Part shown: in pieces, positions 53,901-58,941 of the stretch
How positions within the stretch are numbered: the stretch's first letter is position 1
How the letters are laid out: the number at the start of each line of letters is the position of its first letter
Assembly (NCBI GenBank): GCA_951799405.1
Contig: OX637353.1
Span: 15,004,001 to 15,068,000 of the forward strand
Direction of reading: 5' to 3'
DNA from: Agapetus fuscipes
Lineage: Eukaryota; Arthropoda; Insecta; Trichoptera; Glossosomatidae
Length of the DNA: 64,000 nucleotides
Notes under the pieces: generated by a model
What the model was told of the DNA's origin: nothing
What the model saw: only the letters and a program-made list of their open reading frames with translations
Database searches by the model: none
Translations under genes and position numbers: made by a program

Positions 53901-55396
53901 GCTCTCAAATGCATGCCCACAAACAAACACGTGTAGTTCGCGCTTACAAATTCTGAATGTGTTCTTACAAATAAAATCCAAACCTCAAATGAACATAAGC
54001 CCTGCAGCTCTTGCCGACCTTCCCTGAAACAGGGGTGACATTGGCAAAGTGAACCATTTTTTACAGTATGGGTTGTCAGCCTCATACCAACCTATGAGTC
54101 AAGGAGTTACTTCGTTCCAAATATTTTTAAATCATAGGTACTCTATGTTTAATATCGAATTAACTAGATGGCTGGATCAGATTGATGAAATTATGAAAGA
54201 ATAGGATATAGAAAGTGAATGTTAAAGAAGGAAATATATGAAAAAGGTGATGGATATGAATGAATTAAAAGAGGTATGAAAGGATAGGGGAAAAATGGAG
54301 GCAAATCTGCAGAGGCTCTGGCCACTAAGATGCAAAGATATATGAACATTTTAAATTCACATTAAATGCATTTCCACAAACAGAATAGAGTGTCAGTTCG
54401 CGCTTACAAAGTTACTAATTCTGCATGTCGCACGTTTAATAATAAAGAGAAATAACTCGAAAATTGGTAAAATCGAGATTTTGTAATAAAACGCAAGAAC
54501 AATGCGAGAAGAATAGGTAGAATGCGACAGCCGTTGACTTTGGACGAATATGACCGAGATAAAACATCGGCCGCCTTTTTCATCCCATACAAGTTGTACT
54601 GGATACTCTGTGTACTGGATGTCTGAACTTCAAACGTGATTTCCCAACGTTTATGTTTTTTGAGCTATTGCTCTTTATTATTAAACGTGCGATGTGTTCT
54701 TACAAATTAAAATGCAAACCTCGAATGATCATGAACCCTGAAAACTTTTTCCGAGCTTCCCTGAAACAGTGGTGACATTGGTAAAGTGAATTTTTTTACA
54801 GTATGGGTGGTCAGCATCGTACCAACCTATAAGTCAAGGAATTTCTTTATTAGGTACATTTATTTTATTTTCTTCAAATAAGTAATAAGTTTTCATCTAT
54901 TAGAGCTCTTTTAAAAACAATTTTAGATAATTAAAAAAATATTTCTTGTCTTATAGGTTGGTAGAAGGCTGACCAGCCATACTGTAAAAAATGGTTCACA
55001 TTGCCAATGTCACCCTTGTTTTAGGGAAGGTCGGCAAGAGTTGCAGGGCTTATATTCATTTTTATAATTGGGTTTTTATATTGTAGGTCTACATGCGGCA
55101 TGTGTGAGTGCGAAATTATGCGTGTCTGCTTGTGGGAATGCATTTAATATGAATCTCAAATTATACGTATCTTTGCAACTTAGATTTAGATTTAGAAAAA
55201 AACGAGGTGGATTTATTTTAAAATAAAATAATGAAAAAATAGTTTATTAAATGCTCATTACCTGATCAATATGACACCTTATCAACTTTGGAAATCCGTA
55301 GCACGCCATGACAATTCCAAATACTGTTACAAAAACACCAACGGCTGCAAAATTGTAGATCCGATTGCTAAAATACTGCTTCACAGAGAGCTTCAT
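32681..55396 (-). CDS. CD36-family receptor, SNMP-like, complete ten-exon gene
   Basis: Exons 55262-55396, 41255-41412, 40286-40430, 39299-39467, 38117-38211, 37408-37622, 35397-35522, 34191-34374, 33058-33183 and 32681-32956 join in frame to 542 residues. Two-helix topology: TM1 about 15-33, large glycosylated ectodomain, TM2 about 474-492, short tails. Family blocks: [65 protein letters not shown]. These resemble insect sensory neuron membrane proteins, which help deliver lipid-like odorants to receptors. Other CD36 members bind lipids or carotenoids, so the SNMP call is likely rather than certain. Intron 1 is 13.8 kb and holds LTR element C. Confidence 0.92.
33058..33183 (-). CDS. CD36/SNMP-like receptor, exon 9
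   Basis: 42 codons, [15 protein letters not shown] to LPIMWLEE, phase 0 on both sides. Confidence 0.93.
33298..33514 (-). mobile_element. SINE1 copy without tRNA head
   Basis: Nearly identical to 25741-25957; stops at GAAATATGAATGGTA where the 15-bp array begins. Confidence 0.8.
33525..34135. mobile_element. Fold-back-like pair of 15-bp arrays around a partial exon 8 duplicate
   Basis: 33530-33845: about 20 units of AAGCTACTCAGAGGN. 33846-33955 and 34030-34130: the same unit in complement (CTGAGTAGCTTCCCT) with more divergence. Between the right-hand blocks, 33955-34022 copies the exon 8 end region. All of it is inside receptor intron 8. Confidence 0.75.
33955..34022 (-). pseudogene. Partial duplicate of receptor exon 8 donor region
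   Basis: Matches 34140-34210 (GGTTCTTACAGGTTCCACA against GGCTTCTTACAGGTTCCACA), including the GTGGAACCT/GTAAGAA splice donor, but the exon body is not kept. Confidence 0.7.
34191..34374 (-). CDS. CD36/SNMP-like receptor, exon 8
   Basis: 61 codons plus one split base; [22 protein letters not shown]-rich; donor GTAAGA. Confidence 0.93.
34530..35025 (+). mobile_element. SINE1-SINE2 dimer, copy 1
   Basis: SINE1 lacking its 3' tail (34530-34753) joins SINE2 (34762-35025) through CTCGTAAAAAGGTCGATAGC. The same junction recurs at 44094, 55876 and, reversed, 36980, so the dimer moved as one unit. Confidence 0.8.
35072..35135 (-). mobile_element. R1 5' fragment
   Basis: AATCTATTATCTAAGTTAC to CATGCCGACACAC only. 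Confidence 0.5.
35397..35522 (-). CDS. CD36/SNMP-like receptor, exon 7
   Basis: [19 protein letters not shown] to [10 protein letters not shown] with the paired ectodomain cysteines; split codons on both sides. Confidence 0.92.
35618..35838 (-). mobile_element. LINE-A 3' fragment
   Basis: Minus-strand end GGTACCGGCCACCCCTAGAG; decayed frame includes [20 protein letters not shown]. Confidence 0.65.
35926..36250 (+). mobile_element. SINE2 copy, reference full-length example
   Basis: tRNA-like head with A box (TAGCTCAGTTGATAGAGTGC) and B box GGTTCGAATCC, then GTGTCAGAAATG, CGGGAGCTGGGAAACCCCC, AGTGGTTGGCGTAAGGCCGG, CACATGCGACCCCTTCGGGG and a 3' end CTATATGTGTAGCTTAGTTG. Pol III-type SINE of about 325 bp, with 15 copies here. 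Confidence 0.85.
36354..36596 (-). mobile_element. R1 copy, little diverged
   Basis: One of a subset with TCATTTAAAGCTCTCAGATG; the same subset is at 45171, 53868, 56511 and 57830. Confidence 0.8.
36722..37203 (-). mobile_element. SINE1-SINE2 dimer, copy 2 (reversed)
   Basis: SINE2 at 36722-36975 and SINE1 at 36985-37203 in minus orientation with the same junction in complement. Confidence 0.75.
37204..37337 (-). mobile_element. SINE2 head fragment
   Basis: tRNA-like end only, B box in complement GGATTCGAACC; ends 70 bp from receptor exon 6. Confidence 0.75.
37408..37622 (-). CDS. CD36/SNMP-like receptor, exon 6
   Basis: 71 codons plus two bases, from [13 protein letters not shown] to FIFQPDVC, including the SYWHDSC and [10 protein letters not shown] ectodomain signatures. 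Confidence 0.93.
37623..38080. other. Receptor intron, mostly unique
   Basis: Ends with the last ~60 bp of R3 (38020-38080, CAGTGAATCAGCACTTATTC) near exon 5. Confidence 0.5.
38117..38211 (-). CDS. CD36/SNMP-like receptor, exon 5
   Basis: 31 codons, [19 protein letters not shown] to FLFSMFHH; acceptor TTTGCAG, donor GTGAGT. A SINE2 begins 10 bp upstream of it. Confidence 0.92.
38222..38412 (+). mobile_element. SINE2 copy abutting a splice acceptor
   Basis: Starts within the tRNA head (ATAGCTCAGTTGGTAGAG) and is truncated after the CGGGAGCTGGGAAACCCC block. It is antisense to the receptor, and its head supplies the sequence before exon 5's acceptor. Confidence 0.8.
38641..38975 (+). mobile_element. 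SINE2 copy, diverged
   Basis: Full length with many substitutions (AGCTGAGTTGGTAGGGTGC, GGGTTCAAATCC). It is preceded by an ATTATTAATTCA repeat shared with 14030-14110. Confidence 0.75.
38990..39178 (-). mobile_element. LINE-A 3' fragment
   Basis: Nearly identical to 35618-35800 over its first 110 bp. Confidence 0.65.
39299..39467 (-). CDS. CD36/SNMP-like receptor, exon 4
   Basis: 56 codons plus one base, [19 protein letters not shown] to [10 protein letters not shown]; donor GTGAGT. Confidence 0.93.
39507..39785. mobile_element. R5 palindromic MITE, full copy
   Basis: 279 bp, almost wholly an inverted repeat of about 115-bp arms. Ends GGTTCTATTCTTGGACATTT and AAATGTCTAAGAATAGCACC; centre AAGATGGCCGCAATTGAACA. 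Other copies: 44583-44750, 60909-61252, fragments at 9853 and 24285. Confidence 0.8.
40030..40212 (+). mobile_element. R1 copy, 5'-truncated
   Basis: From TTTGCCAATGTCC to CTTAGATTATAGATT; R1 subset with GAGAGCTTTAAATGA. Confidence 0.7.
40286..40430 (-). CDS. CD36/SNMP-like receptor, exon 3
   Basis: One split base plus 48 codons, [19 protein letters not shown] to TVANVALL; acceptor TTTTTCAG. Confidence 0.92.
40480..41019 (+). mobile_element. SINE1 copy split by R1
   Basis: SINE1 halves 40480-40618 and 40883-41019, interrupted by R1. Ends with an (ATT)n tail at 41000. Confidence 0.75.
40619..40882 (+). mobile_element. R1 copy with target-site duplication
   Basis: 264 bp in SINE1. AAAGACC stands at 40612-40618 and again at 40883-40889, a 7-bp duplication that marks the insertion ends and suggests retroposition. 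Confidence 0.85.
41255..41412 (-). CDS. CD36/SNMP-like receptor, exon 2
   Basis: 52 codons plus two bases: [40 protein letters not shown]; donor GTAAGT. Confidence 0.94.
41441..41737 (+). mobile_element. SINE1 copy
   Basis: Full length with (ATT)n tail; a SINE2 starts immediately after the tail, an independent tandem insertion rather than the dimer. Confidence 0.85.
41743..42086 (+). mobile_element. SINE2 copy
   Basis: Full length; has a small duplication around ACTTCACAAGACATAAGTTA. Confidence 0.85.
42096..42290 (-). mobile_element. R1 copy lacking its tail end
   Basis: Subset with CATGCCCACAGACAGGCACA; the same subset is at 61952-62190. Confidence 0.7.
42355..42617 (+). mobile_element. 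R1 copy, full length
   Basis: Tail of four TTAGA pentamers. Confidence 0.8.
42806..42990 (+). mobile_element. R1 copy truncated by a MITE
   Basis: Runs to GTGTCTGCTTATCC, where the Harbinger-like MITE starts. Confidence 0.7.
42997..43285 (+). mobile_element. Harbinger-like MITE, copy 3
   Basis: ATG duplication at 42994-42996 and 43286-43288. Its G tracts are shorter than those of copy 1 (for example 9 instead of 17). Confidence 0.85.
43286..43619. other. Receptor intron 1 with dispersed repeat
   Basis: 43330-43445 is the inverse of 7110-7260; the rest is unassigned. Confidence 0.5.
43620..43849. mobile_element. hAT MITE (CAGTGGCG type), copy 2
   Basis: 230 bp. GTAGGTAC lies at 43610-43617 and 43850-43857, with two extra bases before the left end. 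Confidence 0.85.
43871..44385 (+). mobile_element. SINE1-SINE2 dimer, copy 3
   Basis: SINE1 43871-44092, SINE2 44094-44385; a C17 run at 44203 replaces part of the SINE2 CCCCCTCGGG block. Confidence 0.8.
44583..44750. mobile_element. R5 MITE, inner part
   Basis: Keeps the ACCACGGTAATTCTTACC arms and centre but not the outer ends. Confidence 0.7.
44751..45170. other. Receptor intron 1, nothing recognised
   Basis: No assignable feature. Confidence 0.4.
45171..45417 (-). mobile_element. R1 copy, full length
   Basis: TCATTCAAAGCTCTCAGATG subset, little diverged. Confidence 0.8.
45434..45660. mobile_element. Fold-back-like inverted array, second copy
   Basis: Left arm 45445-45535 (ACATGACAGAACATCAC units) and right arm 45570-45660 in complement; core CCTAAAACAGAACGTACC matches the 30.5-kb element in inverse. 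Confidence 0.65.
45661..46157. other. Receptor intron 1, GC-richer unassigned block
   Basis: 45675-45800 is GC-rich (GGCCCCCCTAGGACACGGGG). A 161-codon minus frame covers it and the neighbouring array; no domain recognised. Confidence 0.4.
46158..46382 (+). mobile_element. R1 copy
   Basis: A ~30-bp deletion removes the TGTGTGAGCGCGAAATTATG part; TTAGA-type tail. Confidence 0.75.
46486..46797 (-). repeat. Element C 3' LTR
   Basis: 312 bp, ends TGATAC..GTATCA, identical by eye to 48335-48646. Confidence 0.92.
46835..48319 (-). CDS. Gag-like protein of element C
   Basis: 494 codons. Residues ~50-190 match the retrotransposon Gag core ([65 protein letters not shown]). At ~268-283 [18 protein letters not shown] looks like a CCHC zinc knuckle that lost its first two cysteines. 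The C-terminal half is acidic and then Arg/Pro-rich, without protease or polymerase. Gag forms the particle and packages RNA. The intact frame and identical LTRs suggest recent activity with trans-supplied enzymes; the start ATG lies inside the primer-binding region. Confidence 0.8.
   Translation of the reverse strand: MGPSHLESDNPSTGGLTCGAQQRTRSKTMKTARPCDDLMEQGASVNEYRTPVARLPMPFSGKPEEDPGLFLESALAYFKENATPESEWVMWAMDWLQGEAAAWMAELPVTDWLEVECALEGRFNSKSRRERGHFLYLYGRQELREEAMGFILRKRALAKRFCSTHSEQEVIQHTMDLLLPQCQARLQSASASWSKLLAAAAGCESRGSSDDHHPLVGPYQQEGRRQGDWQPAAYHHQTERQSPGQKKRPMAWQLRPGSEQETARTYWHYSGPHLDRSCPDREGKPSQPESSQDEGEPEHASVSILRDAEVPEDTLRAVEESQRVEETLAPEVSEFSHFCPGQNGSHAEPEADALPRDMEDDSLENELYFERESHPQVCEVEDSTFDTIKRNLKPVSMEVQSGRQLVLEDSGSKRNQSHGMARKQPPRTSRDVHPDQLRLPPDKQEEDPIEQYTRPPDTTPRLQRAPPLHEHRKRRKRMKEPWPGVKILWQGLRA
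48335..48646 (-). repeat. Element C 5' LTR
   Basis: Same 312 bp as the left LTR; the short frames inside both LTRs are by-products. Confidence 0.92.
49105..49180. mobile_element. Fold-back arm fragment
   Basis: Four to five units of GACAAAACAACACAT type, one arm only. Confidence 0.55.
49221..49494. mobile_element. R1 inverted pair
   Basis: Minus R1 truncated at 49405 (CTGAAACAGGGG) followed by a plus R1 start (49412-49494, TTCCTTGACTTAGATATAGG) truncated at GTCACCCCTG. Confidence 0.7.
49545..49733 (-). mobile_element. SINE2 copy with internal deletion
   Basis: Lacks the CACATGCGACCCC..GGCCGGCC block; keeps the B box and part of the A box. Confidence 0.7.
49905..50245 (-). mobile_element. 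SINE2 copy
   Basis: Full length with a local duplication (GTGGGGGTTG); its tRNA head touches the 15-bp array at 50247. Confidence 0.8.
50247..51197. mobile_element. Fold-back-like element with GACAAAATGTCCACC arms
   Basis: Left arm 50247-50475 (about 15 units) and right arm 50752-50876 plus 51121-51197 (same unit in complement) enclose about 280 bp of non-repeated DNA. An R1 inserted in the right arm. Fold-back transposons of flies have the same plan: inverted termini built of short tandem repeats. Confidence 0.65.
50879..51111 (-). mobile_element. R1 copy inside the right arm
   Basis: Starts AATCTAATCTAATATAAGTT; shortened near GCAACAGCTGCAGGCG. Confidence 0.75.
51469..51707. mobile_element. 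R8 MITE
   Basis: Ends AGTGCTTGTTTGGCC and complement of AAATGCTTGTTTGTCC; about 239 bp. Related pieces at 14190-14270, 27360, 44390-44470 and 55590. Confidence 0.55.
51820..52958. mobile_element. hAT-like element with ATCGATA subterminal repeats
   Basis: Ends TAGGGATGG and CCATCCCTA; flanks GGAAATTA and GAAAATGA agree at 6 of 8. Both ends hold many ATATCGATAT motifs. No transposase. Contains a SINE2 (52129-52445). Confidence 0.7.
52129..52445 (+). mobile_element. SINE2 copy
   Basis: Full length with a 20-bp deletion near GTTTACTCAGAAATG; T-rich 3' end. Confidence 0.8.
53138..53330. mobile_element. MITE with GAACATTTTTGAATT termini
   Basis: Imperfect inverted ends of ~30 bp around GTCNGAACATTTTTGAATT; related fragments at 13245-13380, 42690-42800, 53630-53745 and 57270-57420. 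Confidence 0.55.
53378..53625 (+). mobile_element. R1 copy, full length
   Basis: Starts TTCCTTAACTTATAGG; ends CTTTGTAACTTAGATC. Confidence 0.75.
53868..54106 (-). mobile_element. R1 copy, full length
   Basis: AAAGCTCTCAAATGCATGCC subset. Confidence 0.8.
54174..54325 (+). mobile_element. LINE-A 3' fragment
   Basis: Decayed version of 26460-26600, ending CAGAGGCTCTGGCCAC. Confidence 0.6.
54326..54841 (-). mobile_element. R1 copy split by a MITE
   Basis: R1 parts 54326-54428 and 54692-54841 become continuous after removing 54429-54691 and one ATGT. Confidence 0.75.
54429..54691. mobile_element. MITE with 4-bp duplication and long TIR
   Basis: 263 bp. Inverted repeats start CGCACGTTTAATAATAAAGA; the first 21 bp are perfect and pairing continues to about 35 bp with three mismatches. 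ATGT at 54425-54428 and 54692-54695. A 4-bp duplication points to Sola-type or another rare group, not hAT or Tc1. Confidence 0.85.
54943..55198 (+). mobile_element. R1 copy
   Basis: Nearly full length; ends 60 bp from receptor exon 1. Confidence 0.75.
55262..55396 (-). CDS. CD36/SNMP-like receptor, exon 1
   Basis: 45 codons from the start ATG at 55394-55396: short cytosolic start, TM1 ([20 protein letters not shown]), [11 protein letters not shown]; donor GTAATG. The ATG is the first in frame and gives the expected family topology. Confidence 0.9.
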
Positions 55397-55643
55397 TGTC
55401 TAAAAGTTATTCTTTCCAATTCTTATTTTATTATAACTTTAATTTTAATTTAAAATGAAATGAATTACTTATTCTTTTCATATTATATTTAGTTGTTGTT
55501 TTGTCATTGAGGTATAACTGGATACTGAAAATCTTTTTACAATGACTGCTACACGACATGTAGGTAGACATTACGTCCCTCCAGTTCTCGTTTGGCTTAT
55601 CTACCATTTGATTATAAGATGACCTTTATGTTAATGAAATTGT

Positions 55644-56200
55644 CTGGTCCGTAATCCAGGGTAACGCTTCGGACTCGTAAATGGGAGGTTCTGGGTTGAA
55701 TCCCGGGGGAGCACAAAAAATACACCATTTATATTTTCAAATTTGCTCTTCGCTGGGTTGAAAAATTCATAAACCTTTACCAAAAACCGTCATCAAAAGG
55801 TACATCCAGCCTAACAGCAACTGGGTCTCGCTTGAGAATTGGCGCTTTGTAGCAAAGCTTGCAAGCTCGTAAAAAGTCCGGTTGATAGCTCAGTTGGTAG
55901 AATGCAAGCATTGTAACTGAGAGCAAGGGTTCGATCCCCACCCAGGGTGTCATAAATCATTTTTTGTTTCGGTGCTTATTTCAAACCCTAATACCGGCAA
56001 GGTGTACTCAGCCTTCACAAGAAATCAAAACCAGCCCCCTCAGGAACTGGGAAACCCTCACTTCAACTGAAATGTTTGGTGGGAGGCCGGCCCCCTTAAC
56101 CGTAAAAATAAATCGGTTTCGAATCGCCATATGCGCTTTCCCTTCGAGAATAACGCAGGCAAGAGGTTACACTATAAGTGTTGCTTATTTGAGTTTTAGT
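55644..56200 (+). mobile_element. SINE1-SINE2 dimer, copy 4
   Basis: SINE1 55644-55875, SINE2 55878-56200; the junction keeps CTCGTAAAAAGTCCGGTTGATAG, i.e. slightly more of the SINE2 start than the other copies. Confidence 0.75.
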
Positions 56201-56219
56201 AGCGTTTGCGATATAGGTT

Positions 56220-56512
56220 TCGACCGGTCCGTAGTCCAGTGGCAACACTTCAGACTCGTAAATGAAAGGTTGTGGATTCGGATCCCGGAAATGCACAACA
56301 AATATACCATTAATATTTCCAAATGTGCTCTTCGCTGGGGTTGAAAAATCCATAAGCCTTTATATTACCAAAGACCGGTCACTGAAAGGCTTAATATCCA
56401 ACCTTACAACAACTGGGCCTTGCTTGAGAATTGGCGCTTTCTAAAGCGACGACCAAGCTCGCAGAGGGCTCTTGAGGTTTGAAACACACAAAAACAGCGC
56501 TCACCAAATAAA
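56220..56512 (+). mobile_element. SINE1 copy
   Basis: Full length, its tail AAATAAAT running into R1. Confidence 0.8.
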
Positions 56513-56761
56513 TCTATAATCTATAATCTAAGTTGCAAGGATATATTCATTTAAAGCTCTCAGATGTATGCCCACAAACCAACAAGTGTAGTTCGCGCTT
56601 ACAAATGCTGAATGTGCACTTACAAATAAAATCCAAACCTCAAATGAACATAAGCCCCACAACTTTTGCCGACCTTTCCTGAAACAGGGGTGACATTGGC
56701 AAAGTGATCCATTTTTACAGTATGGGTGGTCAGCCTCATACCAACCTATAAGTCAAGGAAT
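56513..56761 (-). mobile_element. R1 copy
   Basis: Nearly identical to 36354-36596 and followed by the same GAATAATAAATTACATTT flank, so the two were duplicated with flanking DNA. Confidence 0.8.
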
Positions 56762-56892
56762 ATGAATAATAAATTACATTTAAATATAAAAAAGAACAAA
56801 ACCTTACAAAGAAATCTATACAAAAAAACTCAAAAATTTCCTATGCAAAAAATGCAGCAAATGAATACACCAACATTAGAAATCAACATTGC

Positions 56893-57035
56893 AGATTAGC
56901 CGCCACTTCTTCCTGTCCTTGCATACTTCTTTCATTTCATCCAGAGTCATAACCTTTTTCATACAAGTCCTCCTTTTATTATGACTCTGGATATCCCATT
57001 CATTCGCTATTTCAGAGATTTGATCATCCGAATAT
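56893..57035 (-). mobile_element. LINE-A 3' fragment
   Basis: CGCCACTTCTTCCTGTCCTT to CATTCATTCGCTATTTC, diverged. Confidence 0.55.
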
Positions 57036-57584
57036 ATTTAATTTAGGACAAACAAGCACTAAGGGGACGATTACTAGCCTTCCTTATAGATACTTAGCCA
57101 TATGCATAAGTCCATATAAGTACAGAGATTATAATGAAGGTTCTAATTAGGCTATGACAGGTGACGGGAGCCATCTTTAAATCATTATGGCAGTTTTTCT
57201 TTTTTAATTCTAGTAAATCGCCAGCTAAGATAATGGACACACAAATGATTTGACATAGAAAATATTTTGACGTCGACCGGCTGGGTTGCTAGGGAAAAGG
57301 CAATATGACGTTTTGCTCGTTGAAAGAAATAGTTACAAATTAGGTAAAAACATTTTTGAATTTTGAACTTTTTTTCTCAGCGAGCAAACGTTAGTCTTTA
57401 ATGGGACTGCTATCCTTAGCAACATATCTATAATCTATGTTGAAAATAATTATATATTTTCAATAAGTATATAAAAGTATATAGTTTTAAATCCAATGAT
57501 GATCGTGAGTGATCGAAAGCGTGGGTGTATTTTAATAAATTGAGTAAAATAAAACAATAGGTATCCTAAGAAAAAAGATTCAGT
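57036..57584. other. Divergent intergenic DNA
   Basis: Scraps of R8 (57045-57075) and of the GAACATTTTTGAATT MITE (57270-57420); no gene. Confidence 0.45.
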
Positions 57585-57812
57585 GTAGATTTAGAATTCG
57601 TATTGAATGCATGCTCACAAACAAACACGTGTACGATCACGCTTACAAATGCTACATCTGCATGTCTACTTACAAAGTAAAATCCTAAACTCAAATGAAC
57701 ATAAACCTCGCAACTCTTGCCGACCTATCCTGGAACAGGTGTGAAATTGGCAAAGTGAACCATTTTTTATAGTATGTGTGTTCAGCCTCATACCAACCTA
57801 TAAGTCAAGAAA
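57585..57812 (-). mobile_element. R1 copy
   Basis: Full body without the AATCT tail. Confidence 0.7.
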
Positions 57813-57829
57813 TATCTACATTCTATAAC

Positions 57830-58070
57830 ATAATCTATAATCTAAGTTGCAAGGATAAATTCATTCAAAGCTCTCAGAAGCCCACAAACAAACACGTGTA
57901 GTTCGCGCTTACAAATGCTGATTGTGTAGGTACTTACAAATAAAATTCAAACCTCAAATGAACATAAGCCCCACAACTTTTGCCGACCTTTCCTGAAACA
58001 GGGGTGACACTGGCAAAGTGAACCATTTTTTACAGTATGGGTGGTCAGCCTCATACCAACCTATAAGTCA
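57830..58070 (-). mobile_element. R1 copy
   Basis: Adjacent tandem neighbour of 57585-57812 in the same orientation, but of another subset. Confidence 0.75.
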
Positions 58071-58890
58071 ACATTAATTATAAGAAAAAAAAATTGAACG
58101 TGACGTCAAGCCTTCAAAATATGGCCCTGGTCAAAGTGTGACATAGCTACTTGAAAAATAGATATCGGTAGGTACTTTTTATTTATACTACGATTTGTTA
58201 AAAATACTTTCAAAAGGTAGATTTAAGTCTAACAATTCAATGGAAAATAATATAAAAGACATAGAGGCCATCCATTCAATAAGAAAATAACTCATCAAGA
58301 ATGCATTAGTATAAAAATACTTGTACGACAAGCCTGTACAAGTATTAGTTGATAGTACTAAATATAAAAAAATGGACTCGGGACAAATGCCATTCACAGC
58401 AAATTTGTGACGTTTTTTTGTACACAACGAATACTGAATAGTACTGTTTTTAATATTAATAATCTTCCATTATTTCAAATTTGCCGCTAAATTTTTATTT
58501 TATTATTCCCCACATTAAGATACTGGCGCTCCTTTTCTTCTCGGGAGTTCGCCATAAAGAAAAAGAAAAAGTCCCCAAACAAAAAAATTATCAACAATCA
58601 AAAACTTGATTTTTATTCGTATTATGTATGATTATGCAAGAAAAATTCACTCCTCTTCAATTTTTAAGAAATTTAAAAATTATACATAGGTAAACGACAG
58701 TCATTAAATAATGTAGGTAATCTAACAAGTAGGGTATGGTATTTTTTACACTGGCCTCACTGGCGGCCATATTGGAAGCATCATCTGGCGTTGACTGCCG
58801 CTCTTTTCGGCCGGCGAAGAAAATATTCAACTTTTGCGAAAATTATCTTATTGCATGTCGAAATAAACTGTAACAATACTCACAAAAACC
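58071..58890 (+). promoter_or_regulatory. ISWI upstream region and 5' UTR
   Basis: No repeat seen. 58765-58810 is GC-richer and holds GGCGGCCATATTGG, a YY1/Pho-like site in complement, ahead of the start codon at 58891. Exact transcription start unknown. Confidence 0.45.
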
Positions 58891-58941
58891 ATGACAGACC
58901 CTGACGTCATCATGGAACCAGCTGCGACCGAAGAACATTCG
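58891..58941 (+). CDS. Iswi: ISWI exon 1
   Basis: 17 codons, [17 protein letters not shown], donor GTAATT in phase 0. The acidic start resembles fly ISWI; the exon is short, so the start rests on the in-frame join to exon 2. Confidence 0.75.
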
